DNA of 64,000 nucleotides from WTFY01 sp965203725 (GCA_965203725.1 CBDBDH010000003.1:1-64000); one strand, 5' to 3'. Shown: positions 24,812 to 34,412, counted from the first letter of the stretch. Notes: generated by a model from the letters alone, not told the origin. A program made the numbers and translations.

Positions 24812-25861
24812 GTGGACGAAAATCGCAAGAAGGCACTTGATGCCGCACTCGGTCAGATCGAGAGACAATTCGGCAAGGGTACGGTCATGCGCCTTGGAGA
24901 CTCTTCTGCCACGCGCGACATCGACGTCATCTCCACCGGTTCGCTGGCCCTGGACGTTGCCCTTGGAATCGGCGGCCTGCCCAAGGGCCGGGTCACCGAA
25001 ATCTATGGACCGGAGTCCTCGGGCAAGACGACCCTGACGCTGCAGGTGGTCGCCGAATGCCAGAAACAGGGCGGCATTGCCGCATTCGTCGATGCCGAGC
25101 ATGCCCTGGACCCCGTGTATGCGGAAAAAATCGGCTGCAACGTCGACGACTTGCTGATCTCGCAGCCCGACACCGGTGAGCAGGCCCTGGAAATCACGGA
25201 CATGCTGGTGCGCTCCGGGGCGGTCAGCATCGTCGTGGTCGATTCGGTGGCCGCGCTGACCCCGCGCGCCGAGATCGAGGGTGACATGGGTGACTCGCAC
25301 ATGGGGCTGCAGGCCCGGCTCATGTCGCAGGCCCTGCGCAAGCTGACCGGCAATATCAAGCGCTCCAACACCATGGTCATCTTCATCAACCAGATCCGGA
25401 TGAAGCTCGGCGTCATGTTCGGCAATCCCGAGACCACGACCGGCGGCAATGCGCTGAAGTTCTATGCCTCGGTGCGCCTTGACATCCGGCGCATCGGTGC
25501 GATCAAGCAGGGCGATGAAATTCTCGGCAACGATACCCGGGTCAAGGTCGTCAAGAACAAGCTCGCCCCGCCGTTCAAGAAGGCGGAGTTCGAGATCCTC
25601 TACGGCGAGGGCATCTCGCGCACGGGGGAACTCATCGACATGGGCGTTCAGAACGGCCTGGTCGACAAGGCGGGGGCCTGGTACAGCTACAGTGGAGAGC
25701 GCATCGGCCAGGGCAAGGAAAATTCGCGCGCCTGGCTGAAAGAGCACCCGGAGGTGGCGGGGGAAATCGAGGCCCGTCTGCGTGAAAAACTGATGCCGCA
25801 TGCCGGCATGGTGCATCCGGACTCCGAAGAAGCGGAAGAGGCGCAAGCCACTGAAGCCTGA
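24812..25861 (+). CDS. recA: Recombinase RecA
   Basis: A 349-residue RecA with Walker A YGPESSGKTTLTLQ (about 66-79), VVDSVAALTPRAEIEGDMGD, the L1/L2 loops and FINQIRMKLGVMFGNPETTTGGNALKFYASVR. It forms filaments on single-stranded DNA for recombination and triggers SOS cleavage of LexA. The start is GTG 24812, as often seen. I could not find a canonical E. coli-type LexA box upstream. recX follows, overlapping the 3' end. Confidence 0.97.
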   Translation: MDENRKKALDAALGQIERQFGKGTVMRLGDSSATRDIDVISTGSLALDVALGIGGLPKGRVTEIYGPESSGKTTLTLQVVAECQKQGGIAAFVDAEHALDPVYAEKIGCNVDDLLISQPDTGEQALEITDMLVRSGAVSIVVVDSVAALTPRAEIEGDMGDSHMGLQARLMSQALRKLTGNIKRSNTMVIFINQIRMKLGVMFGNPETTTGGNALKFYASVRLDIRRIGAIKQGDEILGNDTRVKVVKNKLAPPFKKAEFEILYGEGISRTGELIDMGVQNGLVDKAGAWYSYSGERIGQGKENSRAWLKEHPEVAGEIEARLREKLMPHAGMVHPDSEEAEEAQATEA

Positions 25862-26327
25862 GCGTTCCATACGCGATACGGCACTTGGACTGCTGTCGAG
25901 ACGGGAACACACGCGTCTTGAGCTAGCAGGGAAACTCAAGGCGAAGGAATTCCCGGCCACCGAAATCGAGGCCTTACTGGACGACCTGCAGCGAGAAGGC
26001 CTGCAAAGTGATGCGCGCTTTGCCGAAAGCTATGTCTACTCGCGCACGCGACGCGGCTTCGGGCCCCTGCGTATCCGCCAGGAACTGCAGGCGCGCGGTG
26101 TGACGGAATCCCTGGTGAGTGCCCATATTGACTTCAATGATCCGCAGTGGTTGGCGCTGGCCTGCCAGGAATACGGGAAAAAGTTCAAGGACCCCCGGGT
26201 GGCAAGCGCGAAGGAGCGGGCCCGGCGCATGCGCTACCTGCAAAACCGCGGATTCACCGGTGATATAATCCGCCAGACCTTTGTACGATTTGAGCGGGCG
26301 CAAACGGCGTCCGGCGCTGGAGCATAG
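25800..26327 (+). CDS. recX: RecA regulator RecX
   Basis: A protein of up to 175 residues. From about residue 23 it matches RecX: helix repeats SIRDTALGLLSRREHTRLELAGKL, LDDLQREGLQSDARFAESYVYSRTRRGFGPLRIRQELQARGV and MRYLQNRGFTGDIIRQTF. It inhibits RecA filament growth. The start is uncertain: ATG 25800 overlaps recA by 62 bases, while a CTG at about 25852 after GGAAGAGG would give a more usual N-terminus. Confidence 0.9.
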   Translation: MPAWCIRTPKKRKRRKPLKPERSIRDTALGLLSRREHTRLELAGKLKAKEFPATEIEALLDDLQREGLQSDARFAESYVYSRTRRGFGPLRIRQELQARGVTESLVSAHIDFNDPQWLALACQEYGKKFKDPRVASAKERARRMRYLQNRGFTGDIIRQTFVRFERAQTASGAGA

Positions 26328-26353
26328 GAGCGACTCCACGAGGCAGGGTGAGC

Positions 26354-28954
26354 ATGGAACACAGCGCGGAAATTCGCAACGCATTTTTACAGTTCTTCGA
26401 GCAGCACGGCCATACCGTGGTGCCCTCCGGCCCGCTGGTGCCCGCGAACGACCCCTCCCTGCTGTTCACCAATGCCGGCATGGTGCAGTTCAAGGACGTC
26501 TTTCTCGGCAAGGAGTCCCCGGGCTATACCCGTGCCGCGACCAGCCAGCGCTGTCTCAGGGCCGGGGGCAAGCACAACGACCTTGAGAATGTCGGCTATA
26601 CCGCAAGGCACCATACGTTTTTCGAGATGCTGGGCAACTTCAGCTTCGGGGACTACTTCAAGCGCGAGGCGATCCATCATGCCTGGGACTTCCTGACCCG
26701 GGTCGTCGAGCTCCCCGAGACACGCCTTTGGGTCACGGTCTACGAGGACGATGAGCAGGCGGCCGACATCTGGCTGAACGATGTCGGCGTGAGTGCCGAG
26801 CGGTTCGCACGCATCGGTGCGAGCGACAACTTCTGGGCCATGGGGGACACGGGACCGTGCGGGCCGTGCACGGAGATCTTCTATGATTTCGGCGAAAGCG
26901 TCGCCGGGGGGCCGCCGGGGACCGCGGACCAGGACGGGGACCGCTACGTGGAGGTATGGAACCTGGTGTTCATGCAGTACGAGCGCGACGCCCAGGGCAA
27001 GCTCACCGACCTGCCCAAGCCTTCCGTGGATACCGGCATGGGTCTTGAGCGCCTGAGCACCATCCTGCAGGGGGCGACGAACAACTACGACACCGACCTG
27101 TTCACCGGCATCATCGCCGCCGCGGCGGACATCGCCCAGGTGGCCGATACCGGCCAGCCCTCGTTTCGCGTGGTGGCGGACCACATCCGCGCCTGCGCCT
27201 TCATGATCGTCGATGGCGTGCTGCCCTCGAACGAGGGCCGTGGCTATGTCCTGCGGCGCATCATCCGCCGTGCTGCACGCCACGGTCACAAGCTCGGCAT
27301 CGAAGAACCGTTCTTCTACCGGCTGGTGCCCCCGCTCGTTGACAGCCTGGGCGAGGCCTGCCCGGAACTGGGCCGTGCACAAGCGCGCGTGCAGGACGTG
27401 CTGCACCGCGAGGAGCAGCGCTTCGGTGACACCCTGGCCCAGGGCATGCGAATCCTGAACGAGGAGATCACGCGGCTGAAAGGGGATACCCTTCCCGGTG
27501 AAACGGTGTTCAGGCTGTACGACACCTACGGGTTTCCCAGCGACCTGACCGCCGATTTTGCCCGCGAGCAGCAGCTGAAGATCGATACCGCGGGGTTTGA
27601 AGAGCATATGCAGGCCCAGCGCGAACGCGGCAGGCTCGCAAGCCGCTTTGACGTCGAATACGATGCCTCGCTGGCGGTCTCGACGTCCACCGAGTTCACG
27701 GGCTACGACAGCATGCTCGAGCAGGCGACCGTGCAGGAGATCTTCGTCGACCACGAGCCCGTGCAGGAAATCCTGCAGGGACAGTCCGCAGGCATCATCC
27801 TCGAGAAGACCCCGTTTTATGCGGAATCCGGCGGACAGGTCGGCGACCAGGGCACCCTGGAATGCGGGCAGGCGGTGTTCGAAGTCGCCGATACCCGGCA
27901 GCAAGGCGATGCCCACGTCCATTACGGCACCCTCGCATCCGGTCGTCTTGCACTTGGTTACAAGGTGCGTGCGAAGGTCGCAACCGAGCGCAGGCAGGCG
28001 ACCGTGCTGAATCACTCGGCTACGCACCTGATGCATGCCGCTTTGCGCGAAGTGCTGGGCGATCATGTCGAACAAAAGGGCTCCCTGGTGGCCCCGGATC
28101 GCCTGCGCTTCGATTTCTCGCACGATGCCGCGCTCGAGGAGGCCGAGCTGCAGGCCATCGAGGACCTGGTGAACCACCAGATCCGCCTGAATGCCGAAGC
28201 GACTGCTAAAACCATGGCCAAGGACGAGGCCCTGCATGCGGGTGCGCTGGCTTTGTTCGGGGAAAAGTACGCAAACGATGTGCGCGTCCTGACCATCGGT
28301 GATTTCTCCATGGAGTTGTGCGGCGGGACGCACGTAGACCGGGCCGGGGACATCGGCGTATTCAAGATCATCTCGGAGTCCGGGATCGCATCCGGGGTAC
28401 GGCGCATTGAAGCGCTCACCGGCGACGGTGCGCTGGAGTGGATTCGCGAAAACCAGAGGCAGTTATCCGACATTGCCGGGCTGATGAAGAGTTCCAGGCT
28501 GGAAGCTAGGGACAAGGTCGGACAGTTGCTGGAGCGCAACCGGGAACTGCACAAGGAGCTCGAACAGCTCAAGGCCCGGGTCATGTCGCAGGCTGGCAGC
28601 GACCTCGTCGATCAGGCCGTGGAAGTCGAAGGTCTCCAAGTGCTGGCCTGTGTGGTGGAAGGGGCCGATCCCAAATCCCTGCGCGAGACCGTGGACCAGC
28701 TGAAGGACAAGCTCGGCAGTGCCGCGATCGTGCTGGGCACGGCCCGGGACTCGAGAGTCAGCCTCGTGGCCGGAGTCACCCCTGACCAGGTGCATCGAAT
28801 CAAGGCAGGCGAGCTGGTCAATGCGGTCGCCCGGCAGGTGGGAGGCAAGGGCGGCGGTCGTGACGACATGGCCCAGGCGGGCGGCAACCAGCCGGGTCAG
28901 CTTGCGGCGGCACTCAAGTCCGTGCCGAACTGGGTGCGGGAATCCCTGCAGTAA
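26354..28954 (+). CDS. alaS: Alanyl-tRNA synthetase
   Basis: An 866-residue class II synthetase. The catalytic core carries SGPLVPANDPSLLFTNAGM and TRAATSQRCLRAGGKHNDLENVGYTARHHTFFEML. The editing domain has NHSATHLMH (HxxxH, about 553) and the CGGTHVDRAGDIG Cys/His motif (about 655). The C-Ala domain ends GKGGGRDDMAQAGG. It charges tRNA-Ala and clears Ser/Gly mischarging. ATG 26354 is used; GTG 26348 is an alternative. lysC and csrA follow in the classic order. Confidence 0.96.
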   Translation: MEHSAEIRNAFLQFFEQHGHTVVPSGPLVPANDPSLLFTNAGMVQFKDVFLGKESPGYTRAATSQRCLRAGGKHNDLENVGYTARHHTFFEMLGNFSFGDYFKREAIHHAWDFLTRVVELPETRLWVTVYEDDEQAADIWLNDVGVSAERFARIGASDNFWAMGDTGPCGPCTEIFYDFGESVAGGPPGTADQDGDRYVEVWNLVFMQYERDAQGKLTDLPKPSVDTGMGLERLSTILQGATNNYDTDLFTGIIAAAADIAQVADTGQPSFRVVADHIRACAFMIVDGVLPSNEGRGYVLRRIIRRAARHGHKLGIEEPFFYRLVPPLVDSLGEACPELGRAQARVQDVLHREEQRFGDTLAQGMRILNEEITRLKGDTLPGETVFRLYDTYGFPSDLTADFAREQQLKIDTAGFEEHMQAQRERGRLASRFDVEYDASLAVSTSTEFTGYDSMLEQATVQEIFVDHEPVQEILQGQSAGIILEKTPFYAESGGQVGDQGTLECGQAVFEVADTRQQGDAHVHYGTLASGRLALGYKVRAKVATERRQATVLNHSATHLMHAALREVLGDHVEQKGSLVAPDRLRFDFSHDAALEEAELQAIEDLVNHQIRLNAEATAKTMAKDEALHAGALALFGEKYANDVRVLTIGDFSMELCGGTHVDRAGDIGVFKIISESGIASGVRRIEALTGDGALEWIRENQRQLSDIAGLMKSSRLEARDKVGQLLERNRELHKELEQLKARVMSQAGSDLVDQAVEVEGLQVLACVVEGADPKSLRETVDQLKDKLGSAAIVLGTARDSRVSLVAGVTPDQVHRIKAGELVNAVARQVGGKGGGRDDMAQAGGNQPGQLAAALKSVPNWVRESLQ

Positions 28955-29084
28955 TGGCTCGCATCGAAGCGCACCCCGCAACTTCGGGGCTGACCGCGAC
29001 CCTGCCCTCGTGCCCGGGATGTGCACCCGTGCGTGCTAAAATTCATCAAAACCCCTCCAGCATGAGTGAATGGAGACCAGGCCC

Positions 29085-30308
29085 GTGGCCCTGATAGTAC
29101 AAAAGTATGGCGGCACCTCGGTCGGCTCGATCGAGCGCATCGAGGCCGTGGCCGAGAAGGTGATCGCGAGCAAGAACCAGGGGCACAAGGTGGTCGTGGT
29201 CGTTTCGGCCATGAGCGGCGAAACCAACCGCCTGATGGGACTGGCCAACGAGGTGCAGGGGCAGGTGGCCCACGGACGTGAGCTCGATGTGCTGCTCTCC
29301 ACCGGTGAGCAGGTGACCATCGCGCTGCTGGCGATGGCCTTGCAGAGACGCAACTGTGCCGCGATCTCCTCTACCGGGGCGCAGCTCAATATCCGCACCG
29401 ACAACATGTTCAACAAGGCCCGCATCCAGAATATCGATGCCGCGCTCCTGCACCGCTCGCTGGATGCAGGAAAAGTGGTGGTGGTTGCAGGTTTTCAGGG
29501 CGTGGACGATGAGGGCAACATCACCACGCTGGGACGGGGGGGTTCGGATACGACGGCGGTGGCGGTGGCGGCGGCGATCCAGGCCGATGAATGCCAGATC
29601 TACACCGATGTGGACGGAGTCTACACGACCGACCCGCGCGTCGAGCCCAATGCGAGGCGGCTGGACTGCGTGACGTTTGAAGAAATGCTGGAGATGGCCA
29701 GCCTCGGTTCCAAGGTGCTGCAAATTCGTGCAGTGGAATTTGCCGGCAAGTATGATGTTCCACTGCGTGTACTTTCCACTTTTTCAGAGGGGCCGGGTAC
29801 CCTGATAACTTTGGAGGACGACAGCATGGAAGACCCGCTTGTATCAGGCATAGCCTTCAATCGAGACGAGGCCCAGTTGACGGTCAAGGGGGTGCCGGAC
29901 CGACCGGGTGTGGCCGCCCACATTCTTGGACCGATCGCCGACAAGAACATCGAAGTGGACATGATCGTGCAAAACGTGGGTTCGGACGGGACTACGGATT
30001 TCACCTTCACAGTGCATAGAAATGACTATGAAAGAGGCATGGAAGTTCTTGAAAACATGGTGGTTGAGCTTGGAGGCGGTGAAGTCGGTGGCGATCCGCA
30101 CATCGTAAAGTTGTCGCTGGTGGGCGTCGGGATGAGGTCCCATGCGGGAATTGCGAGTAGAATGTTCACAGCGTTGGCGCAGGAGAAGATCAATATCCGG
30201 ATGATTTCCACCTCGGAGATCAAGATTTCCGTCGTGATCGAGGAAAAATACCTGGAGCTTGGAGTACGCGTACTGCATGAAGCCTTTGAACTGGACCAGG
30301 AAAAATAG
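29085..30308 (+). CDS. lysC: Aspartate kinase
   Basis: A 407-residue monofunctional aspartokinase that phosphorylates aspartate for Lys/Thr/Met and diaminopimelate synthesis. It begins MALIVQKYGGTSVGS (GTG 29085, preceded by GGAGACC). It carries TTLGRGGSDTTAVAVAAA and YTDVDGVYTTDPR in the kinase domain and two ACT domains from about residue 265, with an NIxxxMISTSEIKISVVI end. The in-frame ATG at 29070 would add five unusual residues. The position before csrA is conserved in gammaproteobacteria. Confidence 0.95.
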   Translation: MALIVQKYGGTSVGSIERIEAVAEKVIASKNQGHKVVVVVSAMSGETNRLMGLANEVQGQVAHGRELDVLLSTGEQVTIALLAMALQRRNCAAISSTGAQLNIRTDNMFNKARIQNIDAALLHRSLDAGKVVVVAGFQGVDDEGNITTLGRGGSDTTAVAVAAAIQADECQIYTDVDGVYTTDPRVEPNARRLDCVTFEEMLEMASLGSKVLQIRAVEFAGKYDVPLRVLSTFSEGPGTLITLEDDSMEDPLVSGIAFNRDEAQLTVKGVPDRPGVAAHILGPIADKNIEVDMIVQNVGSDGTTDFTFTVHRNDYERGMEVLENMVVELGGGEVGGDPHIVKLSLVGVGMRSHAGIASRMFTALAQEKINIRMISTSEIKISVVIEEKYLELGVRVLHEAFELDQEK

Positions 30309-30460
30309 AGGAGAACATCAGCAGCGCATAATGCAAACACCATAACGGCTTTGGTAGGGAAATGACCGGAGTAGCCACCCCGGGAGATTGCGACAAGGGA
30401 ATCGTCGGGATTCGCAGGGGGCGGACAAATAACAAAATGGACTATTAAGGAGACACGGGA

Positions 30461-30652
30461 ATGCTGATTTTGACCAGGAGAGTCGGCGAGACGCTGATGA
30501 TCGGAGATGATGTCACAGTCACTGTGTTGGGCGTGAAAGGCAACCAGGTTCGGATAGGTGTCAATGCACCCCGAGATGTCGCAGTGCACCGTGAGGAAAT
30601 TTACGAGAGGATCCGGAACGAAAAAACACAGGCAGGCGATTCAACGGACTAG
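30461..30652 (+). CDS. csrA: Carbon storage regulator CsrA
   Basis: A 63-residue RNA-binding protein. MLILTRRVGETLMIGDDVTVTVLGVKGNQVRIGVNAP and VHREEIYERI match CsrA throughout, including the RNA-binding Arg near residue 44 of the family. It binds GGA motifs near ribosome sites to repress or stabilise mRNAs. ATG 30461 follows AAGGAGAC. It is downstream of lysC, as usual. Confidence 0.96.
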   Translation: MLILTRRVGETLMIGDDVTVTVLGVKGNQVRIGVNAPRDVAVHREEIYERIRNEKTQAGDSTD

Positions 30653-30884
30653 CGACGGACCCGGGACCTGACGGGGTTGCGCACACCGAGGGTCCATGCG
30701 GTTGACATACCCGCTGATTCACTGCGAACACCACGATTTTCAAGGCGCAATCGCGCCTTCAGGCTTGCGATTCAAGCACGCGTACAGCCCATTTGGCCAG
30801 ACGAAGCAGTGCCGGTCCGTAATTTTCATAGCCAGCCCGGCATGCTATTCTGCACCGCGAAAGCCCAATTGCAGGAGACCCGGC

Positions 30885-32303
30885 ATGTACGCACTTTCCA
30901 AGACTGCCAAGCAGACCCCAGCCCCGTCCTGTCGGACCGTTTGTAGCAGGAGCGAGGGGTATACGCGCAAACCCGTCCTTGCGGTCCTGGCCCTGTTGCT
31001 GGTCCTGTGCTCATCGAGCGCCTACGCAGCCCTCGGCGAGGAAGAGCAATTCGTACTGAACAGCTTCTCGTTCTTGATCTGGGGCGCACTGGTGATGTGG
31101 ATGTGCGCAGGATTCACGATGCTCGAGTCGGGCTCGGTGCGTACCAAGAATGCCTCGGTGATCTGCCTGAAGAACATCGGGCTTTACTCCATTGCCGGCC
31201 TGGCCTTCTTCTTCGTCGGCTACAACATCATGTATGTCGGGGTCGAACCCGGCGGCTGGTTCGGCTCGCTCCAGTTCCTGTACGGCACGACCGGTGATGA
31301 GGTTGCACTGCTGGGCGGTGATGAAACGGCGGCTCCAGCGGTGATCGGCAACGGGTACGCCACCATGTCGGACTGGTTCTTCCAGATGGTGTTCGTCGCG
31401 ACCACGGCCTCGATCGTATCCGGGACCCTGGCCGAGCGTGTAAAACTGTGGTCGTTTTTCCTGTTCATCCTGATCCTGACCGCGTTCGTGTATCCGGTCA
31501 TCGGCTCCTGGACCTGGGGCGGGGGCTGGCTTTCAGAAATGGGCTTTCAGGATTTTGCCGGTTCGACGATCGTGCACTCGACGGGTGGCTGGGCCGCGCT
31601 GGCGGGTACGCTGATTGTGGGTGCGCGCAAGGGGAAATTTCGTGCCGATGGCAGCGTCAAGGTGACCCCTCCATCGAACGTGCCGGTCGTTACTCTCGGG
31701 GTCTTTATCCTCTGGCTTGGCTGGTTCGGCTTTAACGGCGGATCGCAGTTGGCCCTGGGCGGTGCCGTCGATGCCGTAGCGCTCAGCAACATCCTGGCGA
31801 ACACCAATCTCGCAGCGGCCGCGGGCGTCATGACGGCAATTGCACTGTCCCGGCCGATACTCGGACGGGTGGACCTTCTCGCGGCACTCAACGGGGCCAT
31901 CGGCGGATTGGTGGCTATCACGGCAGGGCCCGACATTGTCCATCACCACTGGGCCGTGATCATCGGCGCGGTGGGCGGCGTGATCATCGTGTTTGGACTG
32001 AAGGTCATGGAGAGCCTGAGGATCGACGATGTGGTCGGTGCCGTCCCGGCTCACCTGTTCGCGGGCATCTGGGGAACACTCGCGGTGTGCATTGCCGCAG
32101 GCGGCAACCTGCTGGTGCAAGTGACCGGCATCGTGGCGGTCGGTGCTTTCGTGTTCACGGTATCCCTGATTACCTGGCTGCTAATCGACAAGACGGTCGG
32201 TGCGCGCGTATCCCCCGCGGTCGAAGACCTCGGTCAGGATGTCGCTGAACTTGGCATCGAGGCCTACCCTGAATTCGTCGTCATGCCGGAAAGAGACGAG
32301 TGA
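30885..32303 (+). CDS. amtB: Ammonium transporter (AmtB family)
   Basis: A 472-residue membrane protein with a signal-like N-terminus (cleavage near AYAALGEEE) and about eleven transmembrane helices. Motifs are WGALVMWMCAGFTMLESGSVRTKN, the pore-lining His in GSTIVHSTGGWAAL, LGWFGFNGGS and the second His in GPDIVHHHWAVIIGAVGG. It carries ammonium across the inner membrane. ATG 30885 is chosen over the longer upstream frame because it follows GGAGAC and gives a clean signal. There is no glnK beside it. It lies between csrA and the tRNA-Ser gene. Confidence 0.92.
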   Translation: MYALSKTAKQTPAPSCRTVCSRSEGYTRKPVLAVLALLLVLCSSSAYAALGEEEQFVLNSFSFLIWGALVMWMCAGFTMLESGSVRTKNASVICLKNIGLYSIAGLAFFFVGYNIMYVGVEPGGWFGSLQFLYGTTGDEVALLGGDETAAPAVIGNGYATMSDWFFQMVFVATTASIVSGTLAERVKLWSFFLFILILTAFVYPVIGSWTWGGGWLSEMGFQDFAGSTIVHSTGGWAALAGTLIVGARKGKFRADGSVKVTPPSNVPVVTLGVFILWLGWFGFNGGSQLALGGAVDAVALSNILANTNLAAAAGVMTAIALSRPILGRVDLLAALNGAIGGLVAITAGPDIVHHHWAVIIGAVGGVIIVFGLKVMESLRIDDVVGAVPAHLFAGIWGTLAVCIAAGGNLLVQVTGIVAVGAFVFTVSLITWLLIDKTVGARVSPAVEDLGQDVAELGIEAYPEFVVMPERDE

Positions 32304-32451
32304 CTGCATGCTGAAACGGGGTTTTCCGTCTCAGGCTGCGTTCGCCGCCCTGGCCGGTGCCCCGCTGTCCAATAGGTTTGCAGCTGCCGGGTATTCGACC
32401 GCGTTCAATATTCAGCCTGGCGCGAACTCGATAGCTTGAATATAGGCTTGT

Positions 32452-32544
32452 TGGCGGAGAGAGTGGGATTCGAACCCACGGTCCAAGGATTACTCAGACA
32501 ACTCCTTAGCAGGGAGCCCCATTCGACCACTCTGGCATCTCTCC
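32452..32544 (-). tRNA. tRNA-Ser (GCT)
   Basis: A 93-nt class II tRNA on the minus strand. The acceptor GGAGAGA pairs with TCTCTCC at the other end; the discriminator is G and CCA is encoded. The anticodon loop CTGCTAA gives anticodon GCT. The long variable arm follows, and the T-arm is GTGGG-TTCGAAT-CCCAC. Confidence 0.93.
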
Positions 32545-32704
32545 GCACTGACCCTGCAGAGTATATAGAATACCTGCGAATGTATGTAACCTGAATGAAC
32601 TCGTCTGCTGCGTTCCCTGTCTTGCGGACCCGGGTTCAGGCTTTTTCGTGCGAAGTATTTTGATAATGGAATGAGTTATACTTCGCCACTATTTGATGCT
32701 GTTT

Positions 32705-32781
32705 GCGCCCGTAGCTCAGTTGGATAGAGTACCTGGCTACGAACCAGGCGGTCGGGAGTTCGAATCTCTCCGGGCGCGCCA
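32705..32781 (+). tRNA. tRNA-Arg (ACG)
   Basis: A 77-nt tRNA with acceptor GCGCCCG/CGGGCGC, anticodon loop CTACGAA (anticodon ACG), T-arm GGGAG-TTCGAAT-CTCTC and encoded CCA. A degenerate copy of its 3' half lies 5 kb downstream (37774-37820), and a decayed integrase fragment starts about 120 bases after it, so it appears to have served as an island attachment site. Confidence 0.95.
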
Positions 32782-32903
32782 TTTTCATGGATGAGATCAA
32801 TCAGATAGTGCCACGTCTGTTTCGCCTCTTTCCTGCTCTTTTCCCGATTGTGCTGAATTTGTACTAACCGGCCGGATTTTACAAAGGCTATCTGCGCGTT
32901 CTG

Positions 32904-33086
32904 TCAGATGCCCGACCGACAGATGGGCATTGTGCGGACCATCGAGTAGCTCGACCGGCCATTTAGTTCCTGCAGCACGTCCAGTGGAGTTCCGTGAAAA
33001 ACGTGCCAGTGAGCCCTGATGTGTTGCAGGTTGTGCCAGCGGAAGTGATCAATCCCGGCTCTTGTCAGTACCTTGCACCGGGCATG
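32904..33086 (-). pseudogene. Decayed tyrosine integrase C-terminus
   Basis: The minus strand reads AGIDHFRWHNLQHIRAHWHV, then GTPLDVLQELNGRSSYSMV. This matches the phage-integrase box AGI-x-x-FRWHDLRHTWASWHV...GTPL-x-x-LQELGGW-SS-MV. The catalytic Arg of L-R-H-T is Gln here, and the terminal Y-A-H-L with the Tyr nucleophile is lost (read as MPIC). It is inactive and truncated at both ends. Its position 120 bases from the tRNA-Arg 3' end is typical for island integrases. Confidence 0.8.
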
Positions 33087-33240
33087 ATGATTGGCCTTGG
33101 AGACTGACAGGCCCATGGAGCGTTCTTGATGGCTGATCAAATTGAAATAGTGCATGAGTACGTGCCTCGTTTGTTCTGCACCAAGGGCTGTCGTGTCGGG
33201 TCCACTGGCACCAGGGGCAGGCCCACCCCGAGACTTCTCT

Positions 33241-33429
33241 CTAGTTCATATCCTTAAGCAGCCGTTGCATATCCTCTTTGATGCGAGCCAGTCTCTTGGG
33301 GTCTGTCGTGGTTTCCCACGTGGTGAATTTAATCTTGCACTTGGGGCACCAGCGCTGGCGCCAGACATGATTCTCAAGGCGACGGGACTCCCAGACTTCA
33401 CTGCGGCGTGCACACTTGGGACAGTACAT
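33241..33429 (-). CDS. Small zinc-ribbon protein, NrdR-like N-terminal domain
   Basis: A 62-residue protein: CPKC near the start, then a Trp-Glu-Ser-Arg-Arg stretch, then WCPKC and FTTWE. The order C-P-x-C, DSR-like turn, basic strand, C-P-x-C, F-T-T-x-E is that of the NrdR zinc ribbon, without the ATP-cone. It probably binds one zinc and nucleic acid. It is the third gene of a minus-strand unit, starting three bases after the preceding stop. It is typical of mobile-element regulators. Confidence 0.65.
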   Translation of the reverse strand: MYCPKCARRSEVWESRRLENHVWRQRWCPKCKIKFTTWETTTDPKRLARIKEDMQRLLKDMN

Positions 33430-33432
33430 GGG

Positions 33433-33609
33433 TCAGCCGGCTTTCCAGTGCTCGTACTCACACCATGCCCGCCGGAAATTTCCCCGCTGTTGCAAAGCAG
33501 CGGCCTGCCGGCCTTTTGCGCACTTAATCAAATACATAACTCTCTCGATTTCCCGCCCCAGGAAGCCCACGGACCATGCATGCATCGAGTCATTGAATGC
33601 GGGAATCAT
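33433..33609 (-). CDS. Small WCEYEH protein
   Basis: A 58-residue protein ending RAWCEYEHWKAG. Its ATG overlaps the stop of the upstream membrane-protein gene (ATGA), showing translational coupling. It contains a helix GFLGREIERVMYLIKCAKGRQAAALQQ. A second, diverged WCEYEH ending is found on the plus strand at about 37054-37105, again beside a small membrane protein. No family name is known to me. Confidence 0.55.
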   Translation of the reverse strand: MIPAFNDSMHAWSVGFLGREIERVMYLIKCAKGRQAAALQQRGNFRRAWCEYEHWKAG

Positions 33610-33830
33610 ATACCGTGGTTCAAAGAGTTGTTGAGCAGTATCACGACCAGCCACGCCATGCCGCCGATCAGGCAGTACTTGATGAGTGCTGCCAGGGTCA
33701 GCCAGGTAAAGCCCCACACCCTGCGTCTCAGGCTCTTGATCTGGTGCTGGAACAGGATGGGCTGGCGACTTTCGTCCGAGTCTATATGATCCCAGATACC
33801 ACGTCCCTGCTTGGTGAACTTGACAGCCAT
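33606..33830 (-). CDS. Small single-pass membrane protein
   Basis: A 74-residue protein with a basic N-terminal half (HQIKSLRRRVW) and a hydrophobic C-terminal half of one or two helices (LTLAALIKYCLIGGMAWLVVILL). It is likely an inner-membrane protein. It is the first gene of a coupled minus-strand set followed by the WCEYEH and zinc-ribbon genes. The function is unknown. Its HQIK segment also occurs in the small membrane protein at 37242-37376. Confidence 0.55.
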   Translation of the reverse strand: MAVKFTKQGRGIWDHIDSDESRQPILFQHQIKSLRRRVWGFTWLTLAALIKYCLIGGMAWLVVILLNNSLNHGI

Positions 33831-34136
33831 TTAAAATAAAGGTGCACCAGCGTCGCCCGTCAAGAAGCGGTAGTCGGAGGACCTCAGGCTCCACCAGTGC
33901 ACAATCCTGTTTTTCATTTTCCGGGGAGCGAGAACATTGCGGAGCCATGGTGATGGGTAACGTACCACCACCACACCCATCCACGAGCCAGCCGTAATGA
34001 CTATCCAGTTCAAAATCAGAATGACGCATGCAGTTGCCCGCAGCGTCGTGCACCCCGTTGCTGAATCTTTTAATCTTATTAGTGTCAGCACACCTGTAAA
34101 CCGGGAACGGTACACAGGTAACGTACTTACCAGCAT
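33831..34136 (-). CDS. Possible small membrane-associated protein, doubtful
   Basis: A frame of up to 101 residues whose stop codon touches the ATG of the next gene (33830). A hydrophobic stretch (TACVILILNWIVITAGSWMGVVVV) is followed by a basic tail. The true start is unclear and the N-terminal part looks random. Direct adjacency to the next start favours a real gene. No homologue is recognised. Confidence 0.3.
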   Translation of the reverse strand: MLVSTLPVYRSRFTGVLTLIRLKDSATGCTTLRATACVILILNWIVITAGSWMGVVVVRYPSPWLRNVLAPRKMKNRIVHWWSLRSSDYRFLTGDAGAPLF

Positions 34137-34412
34137 AGCGAAATTTTTATGAACTTAATGTGATTTATATGGAAAATATTGTGATTATTGTATGAACCTG
34201 CGGGAAACTGAGTTGCAATCAACCCCGCGGCTCAGTGAGATTGGGCAGTGAAAAATTCGGGTGAACTGCAAGCAGGTGATCTTGGACGAAGTCCGTGCAC
34301 ATACCGGCGCCGCTGTGTCGTAATCATGACGGCCTCATTCAAGGACGCTGCTGCAAGCCCCCCGGCGTCACCAAAGAGCGTTCGCGCCAGCGCATTACAG
34401 TCTAGAGAGTCT

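Noticed and set aside
26387..28333. 648-residue minus-strand frame
   Set aside because: Antisense shadow of alaS.
30653..30884. RNA gene between csrA and amtB
   Set aside because: No tRNA-like arms or strong hairpin with U-tail is visible; it appears to be plain intergenic DNA.
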